Positions 10,817 to 20,055 of a stretch of 62,880 nt of DNA are shown here, one piece after another. The DNA lies in the NCBI RefSeq assembly GCF_002863585.1, contig NZ_PGUY01000028.1:1-62880 (forward strand), read 5' to 3'. Below the pieces are notes generated by a model. The model was not told where the DNA came from, searched no databases, and saw only the letters and a list, made by a program, of their open reading frames with translations. The number at the start of each line of letters is the position of its first letter. The stretch's first letter is position 1. This DNA is from Peribacillus deserti. Its GTDB lineage: Bacteria; Bacillota; Bacilli; Bacillales; DSM-1321. The translations under genes and the position numbers were made by a program.

Positions 10817-11977
10817 TTAACCTACTAATGATACGATTTTCTCTGCGCCATCTGCCATAGATTCAGCTGCAGTAATATTCAAACCTGATTCGTTAAGTAT
10901 TTTCTTTCCAAGGTCTACATTCGTACCTTCAAGACGTACAACAAGCGGTACATTTAAGCCAAGCTGTTTAGTGGCTGCTACAACACCCTCAGCAATAACA
11001 TCACATTTCATAATTCCACCGAAAATGTTGACAAAAATTCCTTTGACATTTTCATCGGATAAAATGATTTTAAATGCTTCGGTTACTTTCTCAGCAGTTG
11101 CGCCGCCCCCAACATCAAGGAAGTTTGCCGGATCTCCGCCGTAATGCTTAATGATATCCATAGTCGCCATAGCAAGGCCGGCACCGTTTACAAGGCAGCC
11201 GATATTTCCATCAAGCGCAATGTAAGTCAAATCAAACTTGGATGCTTCAATTTCCTTTGGATCCTCTTCTTCCAGGTCTCTGTATTCCACAATGTCTTTA
11301 TTGCGGTAAAGAGCATTTGAATCAAAGTTTAATTTAGCATCAAGTGCCATAACCTTACCATCGCCTGTTACCACAAGCGGGTTGATTTCTGCAATAGAGC
11401 AATCTTTTTCTACGAAAGCTGTGTACAGGCTAAGCATGAATTTTGCAGCCTGTCCTACTAATTCTTTTGGAATGTTAATATTGAATGCGATTCTTCTAGC
11501 CTGATAGCCTGTCAGACCAACAACAGGGTCAATTGTTTCTTTAAAGATTTTTTCAGGAGTCTTTTCTGCTACTTCTTCAATTTCAGTTCCGCCTTCTTCA
11601 GAAGCCATGAGAACCACTCTTGAAGTCGCACGGTCAAGAACAAGACCTACATAATATTCTTTCTTAATGTCGCAGCCTTCTTCAATCAGCAAACGCTTTA
11701 CTTCTTTGCCTTCTGGTCCTGTTTGATGTGTCACAAGCGTTTTGCCAAGGATTTCACCTGCATATTGACGAACCTCTTCAAGGTTTTTAGCTACTTTTAC
11801 TCCGCCTGCTTTACCGCGGCCGCCCGCATGGATCTGAGCCTTTACTACACATACCTCTGTACCAAGCCCCTTTGCAGCTTCCACTGCCTCTTCGACTGAA
11901 AAAGCAACACGGCCGTTAGGAACAGCTACTCCATATTTTCTGAGGACTTCTTTCCCCTGATATTCATGGATATTCAT
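10817..11977 (-). CDS. sucC: Succinyl-CoA synthetase beta subunit
   Basis: 386 residues, starting [16 protein letters not shown]. The N-terminal ATP-grasp domain includes [12 protein letters not shown], and the C-terminal ligase domain includes the glycine-rich segment NIFGGI. AGGAGGATGGGAA sits before the ATG at 11977. The open frame extends 32 codons upstream into the promoter region, but that part is not like SucC. It forms an operon with sucD, with a promoter at 12026-12054. Confidence 0.98.
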   Translation of the reverse strand: MNIHEYQGKEVLRKYGVAVPNGRVAFSVEEAVEAAKGLGTEVCVVKAQIHAGGRGKAGGVKVAKNLEEVRQYAGEILGKTLVTHQTGPEGKEVKRLLIEEGCDIKKEYYVGLVLDRATSRVVLMASEEGGTEIEEVAEKTPEKIFKETIDPVVGLTGYQARRIAFNINIPKELVGQAAKFMLSLYTAFVEKDCSIAEINPLVVTGDGKVMALDAKLNFDSNALYRNKDIVEYRDLEEEDPKEIEASKFDLTYIALDGNIGCLVNGAGLAMATMDIIKHYGGDPANFLDVGGGATAEKVTEAFKIILSDENVKGIFVNIFGGIMKCDVIAEGVVAATKQLGLNVPLVVRLEGTNVDLGKKILNESGLNITAAESMADGAEKIVSLVG

Positions 11978-12025
11978 TTCCCATCCTCCTATCAAACTAT
12001 CACAATAAAAATAGACTGCGCTTTC

Positions 12026-12054
12026 ATTGTATAAAAAGAAAAAAAGCTTGTCTA
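12026..12054 (-). promoter_or_regulatory. Predicted σA promoter for sucCD
   Basis: Minus strand: -35 TAGACA (12049-12054), 17-bp spacer, -10 TACAAT (12026-12031), about 50 bp before the sucC ATG. Confidence 0.55.
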
Positions 12055-12149
12055 CCTTTACGGCGTGAAACATAGGTTGTTTTTAAAATATTTTTCTAAA
12101 ATTATATTTATTTCGATTTAAATGACAATAAAAGGGGAAAATCTAGCAA

Positions 12150-13223
12150 TTATTCTATCTCTTTAAAGGTGAATGTTTTTCCGGGATAAAGATATCTAAT
12201 CAGTTCAATATCTTTATCAACTATGGCACCCACGGCATTCACCTTGGGATCAGCTCTTAGCGTCCTTTTCACGATTTGCAGTTCCCCTTGATAGCGGCCA
12301 TAGTCTTTATTATCAATGGTTATGTACCCGGTCTTCCGCTCGTGCGGCCCGCTTGCCGGAATGGTGATCCCTTTTTCTGCCGTAAAAATTCTAGAAGGTT
12401 CTGAGCGGATTACGTCTCTGGCTGCATCCATCCGGTTATTATGACGGAGTCTCACTATCTTTCTCTCCCACTCTGATATATCCTTACATAGACTAATAGA
12501 AAGCTCTATTGCCCCTTCCTTATATTGCGTGAATTTTCTCAGCGTCTCTCTCTTAAGTGATTTATCTCCGATTAATACTTTGGATACATGGCATTGATGG
12601 AGAAGATCCAAATATGCTGTAAAGGGGCTCATTCCTCTATGATCCTCCAATGTCGGCAGTCCTTTGAACATAGGTCCTCGCAAGGTTTCATCTCCCGGAA
12701 TAAAAGCCATGACAGTGAACCCCAGCGTCTCAAGCCATTTATTCTGCTTAATAAAGCCTTCTCGATCAAGGCCGGTTTCAGGCCTGGGATAATAATTATG
12801 CCAGGCTTCAATATTATCCTCTTTTAAACCAAAGCCCTTTAACTGTAAATATAATTCATCGTCTATCGTACTTGCATTTAAGGCGATTTTCATATCATGA
12901 GAAAGCCGTGCAATGACTTCCGCTTCAATCCCATAATCAATCCTGAGCCCGCTTACACCCCAATCCACGATTTCTTTCAGCGTATCCATAGTAACGCCTA
13001 GATGCTTAAAGGATTTCGGGGACACATCCGCCATCAGCTCCATGCCTAACTCTCTTGCCTGTCCTCCTAAAACGGCAAGCAAATCCCTAAATGCTGCAGG
13101 ATTGTCCTCAGGAATGTGAAGAGAGGTAAAAATACTTGTAAATCCTGCCTCTTTCATCATTTCCAAATACTCTCTTTGTTCCCCATCTTCCATGTGCCCC
13201 AGATATACCGATATTCCCAGCAT
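12150..13223 (-). CDS. mupG: 6-phospho-N-acetylmuramidase MupG (DUF871 family)
   Basis: 357 residues with the DUF871 layout: an N-terminal TIM-barrel-like part (MLGISVYLGHMEDGEQREYL, MADVSPKS, GLRIDYG) and a C-terminal domain ending near FTFKEIE. S. aureus MupG hydrolyses MurNAc-6P-GlcNAc inside the cell to MurNAc-6P and GlcNAc. The neighbours murP and murQ support the same role here. AAGGGGGATC precedes the ATG. A terminator lies between it and murP, so its level may be lower than that of murQ-murP. No terminator was found after it. Confidence 0.88.
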   Translation of the reverse strand: MLGISVYLGHMEDGEQREYLEMMKEAGFTSIFTSLHIPEDNPAAFRDLLAVLGGQARELGMELMADVSPKSFKHLGVTMDTLKEIVDWGVSGLRIDYGIEAEVIARLSHDMKIALNASTIDDELYLQLKGFGLKEDNIEAWHNYYPRPETGLDREGFIKQNKWLETLGFTVMAFIPGDETLRGPMFKGLPTLEDHRGMSPFTAYLDLLHQCHVSKVLIGDKSLKRETLRKFTQYKEGAIELSISLCKDISEWERKIVRLRHNNRMDAARDVIRSEPSRIFTAEKGITIPASGPHERKTGYITIDNKDYGRYQGELQIVKRTLRADPKVNAVGAIVDKDIELIRYLYPGKTFTFKEIE

Positions 13224-13275
13224 AAGCTTTGATCCCCCTTCAAATTATGGTCAGATGCCTAAACCTTCTTTACAG

Positions 13276-13323
13276 GAAAAAAAGGGTCTGCACCACAAGT
13301 TTCCCTTGCGATACAGCCCCTTC
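13276..13323 (-). terminator. Intrinsic terminator between murP and mupG
   Basis: Minus strand: GGGgCTG pairs with CAGaCCC, with an inner CGCAAG/CTTGTG stem (one G-U pair), then a run of seven T. It starts about 3 bp past the murP stop codon, inside the operon. Confidence 0.75.
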
Positions 13324-13325
13324 CA

Positions 13326-14690
13326 TTATCTCATATTATCTGCCATGCTTTCCTTAAATCCAAATGTATAAGTAAAGATGAAACCAAATACGTATGCGAC
13401 AATCAGTCCAAGTACATAAAGTACGAATTTATTGTCAGCAATCAAAGGAGTTAAAGAGATTCCGGATACACCTATACCAGTTGCAGCCGTATTCATTGCC
13501 GCCTGGAACGCACCCCCGCAGGCAGCTCCCAGGCATGCCGTCACGAATGGTCTTCCGAGCGGGAGAGTTACCCCATATAGCAAGGGTTCACCGATTCCTA
13601 GGAAACCAACCGGAAGGCCCCCTTTAATAATATTCTTCAGCATTTTATTTTTTGTTTTTACATAAATCGCAATGGAGGCCCCGACCTGTCCGGCACCACC
13701 CATAGCAAGAATGGTAAGGAGCGGCGTCACGCCCATCTTATTAATAAATTCGAGATGAATGGGTGTCAGCCCGTGATGAAGACCAACCATAACAAGAGGC
13801 AGGAAGGTTCCGGCTAAGATTGCTCCAGAGAATGCACCGCCAACGTCGATGACCGCGTTGATACCCTTTGTAATCCCATCTGATAAGACTCCGCCTACCG
13901 GCTGAATAACAACCAATGTTAAAATACCTACTACCAAGACTGTAATCAAAGGAGTTACGATAATATCCACAGCATTTGGCACAAATCTTCTTGCCCGTTT
14001 TTCCACCATTGCCATCAGCCAGGCTGCAAATATGACGGCAAACAGTCCGCCGCGGCCGATTACCAGCGGGTCTCCAAAAAGCTTAATTGTCGCAAGGGCA
14101 GGGTTGATGGTAATGAATCCTGCTATAGCTCCCAAGGCAGGTGTTCCCCCAAATTCCTTGGCTGTATTCCAGCCTACTAAAACAGCTAATATGCTGAATA
14201 CACTGCCTCCTATCAGCAGAAGGAGCTGCAGCCAGGTTTCCTCAGGCGAAACTCCGGCATTTTTCGCAAAGTTAGCGATACCATTAATAATACCAGAGGC
14301 GACTAAAGCCGGGATAAGCGGAATAAAAATAGAGCCGATTCTTCTTAATAAATTTTTAAAAGGAGTATTATTTCGAGATTTAATTTCGGCTTTTTTCATA
14401 TCTGCTAAATCTGCTTCAGCTGCCGCAACTTCGCCAACCTGCAGCCCTGTAAGCTCACTCATTTCGGTTGCAACCTTATTCACGAGACCAGGTCCGATTA
14501 CGATTTGAAGCGTTTCGTCCTCAATGACCCCCATGACCCCGTCAATTTTTTTTATGCCCGCGATATCTGCACGTTCCCCATTTTTTAATTGCAGACGAAG
14601 CCTGGTCATACAATGTGAAACTCTAAGAATGTTTTGGACCCCGCCCACCTGATTTGTTATCTCTTGCGCAAGACGCTGTTCCTTTTTCAT
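13326..14690 (-). CDS. murP: PTS transporter EIIBC for MurNAc or MurNAc-GlcNAc
   Basis: 454 residues. An EIIB domain (1-85) with phospho-acceptor Cys27 (VSHCMTRLRL) is fused to a multi-spanning EIIC domain (about 115-450; GLHHGLTPIHLEF, GEPLLYGVTLPL). There is no EIIA domain, so a separate EIIA-Glc-type protein must supply phosphate. It imports and 6-phosphorylates the amino sugar. With mupG next to it, the substrate is likely the disaccharide MurNAc-GlcNAc. AGGGGGAG precedes the ATG. It lies 24 bp below murQ. Confidence 0.92.
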   Translation of the reverse strand: MKKEQRLAQEITNQVGGVQNILRVSHCMTRLRLQLKNGERADIAGIKKIDGVMGVIEDETLQIVIGPGLVNKVATEMSELTGLQVGEVAAAEADLADMKKAEIKSRNNTPFKNLLRRIGSIFIPLIPALVASGIINGIANFAKNAGVSPEETWLQLLLLIGGSVFSILAVLVGWNTAKEFGGTPALGAIAGFITINPALATIKLFGDPLVIGRGGLFAVIFAAWLMAMVEKRARRFVPNAVDIIVTPLITVLVVGILTLVVIQPVGGVLSDGITKGINAVIDVGGAFSGAILAGTFLPLVMVGLHHGLTPIHLEFINKMGVTPLLTILAMGGAGQVGASIAIYVKTKNKMLKNIIKGGLPVGFLGIGEPLLYGVTLPLGRPFVTACLGAACGGAFQAAMNTAATGIGVSGISLTPLIADNKFVLYVLGLIVAYVFGFIFTYTFGFKESMADNMR

Positions 14691-14714
14691 CTTACTCCCC
14701 CTAAATTGCTTCGT

Positions 14715-15599
14715 TTATAACGCTTTTCTCACAAATCCTTCGGCAGCTTCTAATTTTTTTCCTGCTTCTTCTGCGGAACACTGAGTAAGGAGCATCACTA
14801 TAGCTTTTTTAACCTGTCCGTTAGACAGCTCATAATATCTTGAGGCAGTTTCATAATCTGCATCGGCAGCTTCCATAATAATTCTTTTAGACCTTTCAAC
14901 AAGCTTAAGGTTTGTAGGCTGTACATCCACCATGAGATTTTTATACACCTTGCCAATCCCAATCATGGCAGCTGTGGAAATCATGTTCAATACGAGCTTC
15001 TGTGCAGTACCAGCTTTTAGTCTTGTAGAACCTGTCAACACTTCACTTCCCGAATTGATTTCAATTGGAATATCACTGTACCTGCTGATCTCAGAGTCAG
15101 CATTGCAGGAAATACTCCCTGTCATCACCCCTTTACTAGATGCGTATGTTAAGCCTCCAATCACATATGGAGTCCTGCCACTCGCAGCAATCCCTATTAC
15201 CAGATCATTGGCTGATAGATTAATAGCCTGCAAGTCGCGGGAAGCAAGCTCCTGTGAATCTTCGGCACCTTCAACTGCCACAGTAAATGCCTTTTTTCCT
15301 CCAGCAATCAAGCCAACAACAAGCCCCGGAGGCGTTCCAAAAGTAGGAGGACATTCTGCTGCATCCAGCACTCCAAGCCTGCCGCTGGTTCCTGCACCCA
15401 TATAAATGATCCGGCCGTTGCTTTTCAAAGCAGAGATCGCTGCTTGTACCAGCGCCTCAATCTGCGTAATCTGCTGCCCAATCGCTTCAGGAACCTGCCT
15501 GTCTTCGTCATTCATCACTCTTAGAACCTCTAATGTTGACATCTCATCCAATGCCATCGTTTTGGAGTTTCTCTGTTCTGTCGATAAATTCTCTAGCAC
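14715..15599 (-). CDS. murQ: MurNAc-6-phosphate etherase MurQ
   Basis: 294 residues. The SIS fold carries GAGTSGRLGVLDAAECPPTF and AASGRTPYV, the MurQ signatures. The enzyme cleaves the lactyl ether of MurNAc-6P to give GlcNAc-6P and D-lactate, the key step of cell-wall amino-sugar salvage. The start is GTG at 15599, with AAGGGGTG upstream. It is first in the transcript from the promoter at 15635-15663 and is followed by murP. Confidence 0.96.
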   Translation of the reverse strand: MLENLSTEQRNSKTMALDEMSTLEVLRVMNDEDRQVPEAIGQQITQIEALVQAAISALKSNGRIIYMGAGTSGRLGVLDAAECPPTFGTPPGLVVGLIAGGKKAFTVAVEGAEDSQELASRDLQAINLSANDLVIGIAASGRTPYVIGGLTYASSKGVMTGSISCNADSEISRYSDIPIEINSGSEVLTGSTRLKAGTAQKLVLNMISTAAMIGIGKVYKNLMVDVQPTNLKLVERSKRIIMEAADADYETASRYYELSNGQVKKAIVMLLTQCSAEEAGKKLEAAEGFVRKAL

Positions 15600-15634
15600 T
15601 TTGACACCCCTTTTGGTAATGTGGTTACGTTTTC

Positions 15635-15663
15635 ATTATAGGAAAAAAGGAGTAAAGTTTCAA
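15635..15663 (-). promoter_or_regulatory. Predicted σA promoter for murQ-murP
   Basis: Minus strand: -35 TTGAAA (15658-15663), 17-bp spacer, -10 TATAAT (15635-15640), about 40 bp before the murQ GTG. The -35 hexamer is part of the repeated AATTGAAA motif, a likely repressor target. Confidence 0.75.
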
Positions 15664-15700
15664 TTACATTTTTTGTGTTTTTGAATTTAAATTTCAATTA
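15657..15700. promoter_or_regulatory. Candidate MurR operator
   Basis: TTTCAATTA occurs twice (15658-15666 and 15692-15700), 34 bp apart. The second copy lies in the inverted repeat TTGAA-N7-TTCAA (15681-15697). The first overlaps the murQ -35 box. RpiR-family repressors bind such AT-rich inverted repeats; the link to MurR is inferred from position. Confidence 0.5.
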
Positions 15701-15863
15701 GCAGAAAAATAAAAGCTTTCTGTCAAGAAGGCTTTATCTCTTTAATTTTGAGGCGGGTTTATACAGCGTCATCTCTTTTCTTTAACAGTATGTCCGTACC
15801 CTCACTCTTATTCCTTTTTAAGCCGGTGAAAGGTAAGGAAGCTGTCAAAAAGAGCCTCAATGC

Positions 15864-16715
15864 TTATTTCCTCTGCTGAAGAACCTCATTTCTAGATTTA
15901 TTGAACGATTCCATAATCTGTCCGCCGATCTGATGGAAAATACTTAAATAAAGTCCGTCAATAATATTAAGCTGTGCAATTCTTGAGGCAATGCTGCCAA
16001 CCCTGTTTTCTTCCTCTACATCCGGAAAACAAAGCTTCAGATCTGCCAGTTTATAAAGAGGGGATTTTTTGAGCGAAGTGACCGCAATGACTTTGACTCC
16101 ATGTTCTTTAGCAAAAGACGCAATCTGAATGATTTCTTTCGTTTTGCCAGATGTGCCGATTGCGATAAATACATCATCTTTCTTCATTGCAGCTATGAAA
16201 GAGACCATATAATGAAAATCAGAGGAAGCAGCTGCGTTTAGGCCGAGCCTCATTAGTTTGTACTGGGCATCCATTGCCGGCAGATATGAGCCTCCTACTC
16301 CAAAAACAGCTATTTTCCGTGCCGTTTTAAGAGCCTCCACGCTTGCACTGAAATCTTTCTTATCCAGTGTATTCAAACTCAGCTCCAAAGCAGATTTATT
16401 GAAATAAGTCACTTTATTAAACAGGCTCTGCGGCGTATCCTTCTTATTCAACAAGGAAAAGTTATTAATATTTTCTTCTGTCCATGTATTTTCTTTTGCA
16501 AGAACCACCTTAAGCATTTTAAAGCTTCCTACTCCTATTGTCTTGCAGAAACGAACGACGCTCGCTTCACTGGCTTCTGCCTGGGAAGCTAATTCTTTTG
16601 TCGTCATCGTTGGAATAAATTCTGGATGTTCGAGTATATAAGAAGCCACTTTTTTTTCGGCACCTGTAAAAGTCTGCAGATTGGATTTAATTTTAGGTAA
16701 AATACGAAGCTCCAT
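15864..16715 (-). CDS. murR: RpiR-family transcriptional regulator MurR
   Basis: 283 residues. The N-terminal HTH_6 domain (about 1-77; TTKELASQAEASEASVVRF) is followed by a SIS sugar-phosphate-binding domain (about 125-265; GVGGSYLPAMDAQYK, IGTSGKTKEII). Members of this family repress amino-sugar genes until MurNAc-6P or a related sugar phosphate binds. It lies just upstream of murQ in the same direction, with 264 bp between them holding the murQ promoter. CGGGGGAGGAGC precedes the ATG. ylqH ends 31 bp upstream, so murR may be read from the ylqG-ylqH transcript. Confidence 0.88.
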   Translation of the reverse strand: MELRILPKIKSNLQTFTGAEKKVASYILEHPEFIPTMTTKELASQAEASEASVVRFCKTIGVGSFKMLKVVLAKENTWTEENINNFSLLNKKDTPQSLFNKVTYFNKSALELSLNTLDKKDFSASVEALKTARKIAVFGVGGSYLPAMDAQYKLMRLGLNAAASSDFHYMVSFIAAMKKDDVFIAIGTSGKTKEIIQIASFAKEHGVKVIAVTSLKKSPLYKLADLKLCFPDVEEENRVGSIASRIAQLNIIDGLYLSIFHQIGGQIMESFNKSRNEVLQQRK

Positions 16716-16746
16716 TCATGCTCCTCCCCCGTATAAGATAATTGGA

Positions 16747-17025
16747 TTACTTCCCCTTGTGTTCTTTGTCGATTCTATAGATAAACGCAAACACCTCTGC
16801 TACGGCCTGGTATAAATCCTCAGGTATAGTCTGGTTCAACTCCAGCTCAGTCAACAGGCCTGATAAGGATGGATCTTCCTGTACCGGTACATTATTTTCT
16901 TTCGCCGTTTCTAGAATTCGTTCAGCGACAAGGCCTTTGCCTTTAGCTAAAACTCTCGGTGCTCCATCCCGCTCGGAATCATAACCGAGAGCGATGGCCT
17001 CTTTTCTGGGAAATTGTTTTTTCAT
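16747..17025 (-). CDS. ylqH: FlhB C-terminal-domain-like protein YlqH
   Basis: 92 residues matching only the cytoplasmic part of FlhB/EscU that follows the NPTH autocleavage site (RKEAIALGYDSERDGAPRVL, AKENNVPVQEDPSLSGLL, IPEDLYQAVAEVFAFIYRID). It has no membrane segments and no NPTH motif. FlhB's matching domain sets substrate specificity in flagellar export by contacting FliK. Its ATG overlaps the end of ylqG by 4 bp, so the two are translationally coupled. The function of the stand-alone protein is not known to me. Confidence 0.85.
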   Translation of the reverse strand: MKKQFPRKEAIALGYDSERDGAPRVLAKGKGLVAERILETAKENNVPVQEDPSLSGLLTELELNQTIPEDLYQAVAEVFAFIYRIDKEHKGK

Positions 17026-18914
17026 ATCTTGAAATCCACTCCGCTGTAAGAAGGTGATTGATGTTGAAAATGGTTTGGAGAAGCGAAGACTGCCTGTCCT
17101 TGTGAACTATTAAAATGGATCGAAGAAAGAGTATATCGAATATTAGCAAAGTGCTCCTTTAAGCTCGGAATCCATTGCTGTGCTAAATTCTTTATAGGTT
17201 CTGCATATTCATTATAAATAGTCAGCCTTACAATTCGATTCTGCACCTGCATATCAACGGCTACTTCTTTCAGGCTGCTTAATTCTAAATAGAACAAAAT
17301 CCTGCAATAATCCGAATCTATGGAGCCATCAGACTTCTTACGTCCGGTCCACTGTACCGTTAAATCCGAAACATGCTCATTAAAGGAAACAGGTATTTGC
17401 ATAACCATGTTCTGAAGCGGTCCACTTTCTGATGATAGTAATGCTTGTGCATGAATTCTATGAAGAAGCTGCTCGGCGGTCTGCTTCACCTGCCCCGTCT
17501 CTGATGTATGTAAAAATTCGCTTAATGCGAGTTTAAGTGATGAGGAAGTTTCAGCTTCTTGCATACTTGCAGTCAAGAACTGGTCCAGCCCCAGCTCCTT
17601 AATGATTTGTTTGAAATAGTTCTTTACATCTTTTCCATTAGAAAAATTAGGACGGACCAGCTCTTGATTAAGCTTTGAATACAACCAATCTACACCTTCA
17701 GGCAACGCTCCCTTCTCAGGCGGAGCCCCGCCGTCTGAGAGGGCAGCGATTGTTCTGCCGAGCATTAAATGGCTGTCATATTTGGATTCATGACCAATAG
17801 AGAAAAGTGTTTTTAGGTCATTTGCCCAATCAGCTGCATCGGCATTTTCCTTTGGTCCTGATTTCCCCAGTAAGTTCACCAGCAGGTTTTTTATAAGGAC
17901 TGCTGCCTCTCTTTTATTAAGCATTTCCGGATGACCTGTTTGTTCATCAGCAGCAATGGGAGACTTCACCCTTTCTGCAGCACCGCTAAAAAGGGTGCTT
18001 CCCTTCCCATTTGGATCCCAGTCTGCCAAGAGTTCTACAGCAGCTTCACGATCCTGTACATTGCTGGCAGATGAAAACTTCCACAGAATATCCAGTCCCT
18101 GCTTCAAACGGGGATCCTGCAGCTTTTCTAGTTCTTTATGTTCTAAGAGGCTGTTTAAAACTTGCTGTTCATTTGATCCAGCTGCAACAAATCCAAAGCT
18201 TTTCAGCATTTGGAAGGCTCTCGGGCTGGAAGTGGGATCAGTAAGCCATATCCTAGTCAGCTCGAGAAGGGCTTTATCGGCCCATTTCACGGCGTTCGTT
18301 TCCACAAGTGCGCGAGCTGCCTTAAGCAGCTTAAGAGAGGCAGGAGAGTGTTCAGAAAAGCTTGAAAGCTGCTCTGTTAACCGGCCAAGAAGCGAAGATA
18401 GCGGCTTCCCTGTTTCGAGGCTGTAAATGGCTTGAAAGTTTTCCTCTGTTAAGGGGATATTTTTTATATGCATGGTTTTTACCGACGCCATGCCCAAATC
18501 AAAGTCTTCTGCGGCTTGCACCCAGCTTATGGCGTTCTCCAGAATCTCCCGCGTTGCCGGAATTCCATTGTTTAAAAAAAACGAAGCTAGTTTGAGCTGT
18601 TCCTTTCCAGCTCCAAGGGATAACTGGTGCAAAAGCTGCGCAGCATCATTTACCTGCTGGCCTGATTTAGTTTCCAGCACCTTCAGCCTTGTAAGATCCT
18701 CCCCTGCTTCAACCCGGAACCAATATTTCTCTAAAGCCTTGAGCGGTGCCTCTATCACAGCTATCAGCTTAGTCTGGCCGATTCTGACTTCGGCCGTCTG
18801 GTTGGGAAACAGCTTCGTTATCGTTCCGTGGATAATCTGTCCTGTACGGAAAGAAGAGGCAGATACAGATGCTGTCTGTGGTATTAGATTTTTTAAAATC
18901 TGACCGGCCTGCAT
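17022..18914 (-). CDS. ylqG: FliK-like protein YlqG, function unknown
   Basis: 630 residues. The N-terminal 20-90 region (TGQIIHGTITKLF, AEVRIG) resembles the first domain of FliK-like proteins. A long, mostly helical middle follows. The C-terminal part (about 505-605; LELSSLKEVAVDMQVQNRIV and a following SLKEHF helix) looks like the hook-length-control fold. No signal peptide or membrane span is visible. GGGAAAGGGAG precedes the ATG. It is coupled to the FlhB-like ylqH, which supports the FliK-like reading. The assignment of the C-terminal domain is by pattern only. Confidence 0.75.
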   Translation of the reverse strand: MQAGQILKNLIPQTASVSASSFRTGQIIHGTITKLFPNQTAEVRIGQTKLIAVIEAPLKALEKYWFRVEAGEDLTRLKVLETKSGQQVNDAAQLLHQLSLGAGKEQLKLASFFLNNGIPATREILENAISWVQAAEDFDLGMASVKTMHIKNIPLTEENFQAIYSLETGKPLSSLLGRLTEQLSSFSEHSPASLKLLKAARALVETNAVKWADKALLELTRIWLTDPTSSPRAFQMLKSFGFVAAGSNEQQVLNSLLEHKELEKLQDPRLKQGLDILWKFSSASNVQDREAAVELLADWDPNGKGSTLFSGAAERVKSPIAADEQTGHPEMLNKREAAVLIKNLLVNLLGKSGPKENADAADWANDLKTLFSIGHESKYDSHLMLGRTIAALSDGGAPPEKGALPEGVDWLYSKLNQELVRPNFSNGKDVKNYFKQIIKELGLDQFLTASMQEAETSSSLKLALSEFLHTSETGQVKQTAEQLLHRIHAQALLSSESGPLQNMVMQIPVSFNEHVSDLTVQWTGRKKSDGSIDSDYCRILFYLELSSLKEVAVDMQVQNRIVRLTIYNEYAEPIKNLAQQWIPSLKEHFANIRYTLSSIHFNSSQGQAVFASPNHFQHQSPSYSGVDFKI

Positions 18915-18962
18915 GCCTCTCAGCTCCCTTTCCCTGTAAGATTATTTTACTTATCTGCTCTT

Positions 18963-19035
18963 TACTTGCCTGTTGACTGCAGCGAATGAACACCATCCTG
19001 CGGTCGGTACTTGGAGGCAGGCACCTTTCAGTGTT
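18963..19035. repeat. Possible repeat relic upstream of ylqG
   Basis: ACTTGCCTGTTGA is shared with the start of the repeat relic near 2608, and GGCAGGCACCTTTC resembles an arm of the modular repeats. It lies in the 204-bp rnhB-ylqG gap. The resemblance is weak. Confidence 0.3.
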
Positions 19036-19118
19036 GTCCTTTACCCTTTTACATAGGAGATTTGCGTGCAGCTAAGCATAAAGTGCCCAAATCAATCATG
19101 GGCTTTGACACAGTCTCC

Positions 19119-19889
19119 TTATAAGTATGTCTTTACTGGTGCAAAGCTTTTCCGGTGCAGCGGGGTCGGGCCAAATTCTTTAAGTGCTGCTAAGTGCTCA
19201 GGTGTTCCATACCCTGCATTCTTCTCGAATCGATATTCGGGATACTGGACGCCAAACTCCGTCATCATCCGATCCCGGGTTACTTTTGCGATAATAGATG
19301 CGGCTGCAATAGAAATGCTGGATGAATCTCCTTTAATGATCGCTTCTTGAGGAAAAGGAGCCGACAGCTTCATCGCATCGACCAACAAATAGTCAGGGGT
19401 TGTCCCAAGATCTGCAATACCTATATTCATGGCTTTTTTGGCTGCCTGGTAAATATTTATTTGATCAATTTCTGCTGCATCAACAATCCCAATGCCTATC
19501 GCAGCCGCTTCGTTTTTAATATAATCAGCAAACACTTCAAGCTTGTTCTTTGGTATCTGCTTCGAATCGTTCAGGCCCTTCAGGAAAAAGCCTTCGGGCA
19601 GGATGACCGCGGCAGCCACAACCGGACCGGCCAAAGGGCCCCGCCCAACTTCATCAATCCCAGCAATCATGCTGAAGCCCTGCTTTCTCAGTTTTTCTTC
19701 ATAAACGCTCATCTCGTAAAATTTTTCCCTGGCAGCTTGATCTTTTTCTAATGCATGTTTCTTCTTGAGTGCAAGGTTTACGATTCCTTTACGCTCATCT
19801 TCCAGGCATTTTAATAAAAAGGGGTCGTTTAAACTTGAAACCGCCTTTAGCTTTTCAGATGCTTCATTCGTGCTTAATTTCGTTTTCAT
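19119..19889 (-). CDS. rnhB: Ribonuclease HII
   Basis: 256 residues from the ATG at 19889. An N-terminal helical extension of about 70 residues is followed by the catalytic domain with GIDEVGRGPLAGP (metal-binding Asp-Glu), NDSKQIPKNK and SIIAKVTRDR. It removes RNA from RNA-DNA hybrids and single misincorporated ribonucleotides. An ATG three codons upstream overlaps the AAGGA ribosome site, so the inner ATG with 8-bp spacing is preferred. Confidence 0.95.
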   Translation of the reverse strand: MKTKLSTNEASEKLKAVSSLNDPFLLKCLEDERKGIVNLALKKKHALEKDQAAREKFYEMSVYEEKLRKQGFSMIAGIDEVGRGPLAGPVVAAAVILPEGFFLKGLNDSKQIPKNKLEVFADYIKNEAAAIGIGIVDAAEIDQINIYQAAKKAMNIGIADLGTTPDYLLVDAMKLSAPFPQEAIIKGDSSSISIAAASIIAKVTRDRMMTEFGVQYPEYRFEKNAGYGTPEHLAALKEFGPTPLHRKSFAPVKTYL

Positions 19890-20055
19890 ATATGTCATCC
19901 TTATTATTTATCGGCAGAATGCCGCAAAATTAAAGGGCCCAACCCAGCAGAAAGATGTTAGGATTCAGGCCCTTTAAAATATATGACTTTGATATTGTAA
20001 TGACTGGCCCCATTTTGTTTTATTACCTTTCGCATAGAGCCAAATCTCTCTCTTC

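Noticed and set aside
12150-13223. NamZ/YbbC-type exo-muramidase
   Set aside because: No signal peptide, and the motifs are those of the intracellular DUF871 (MupG) family.
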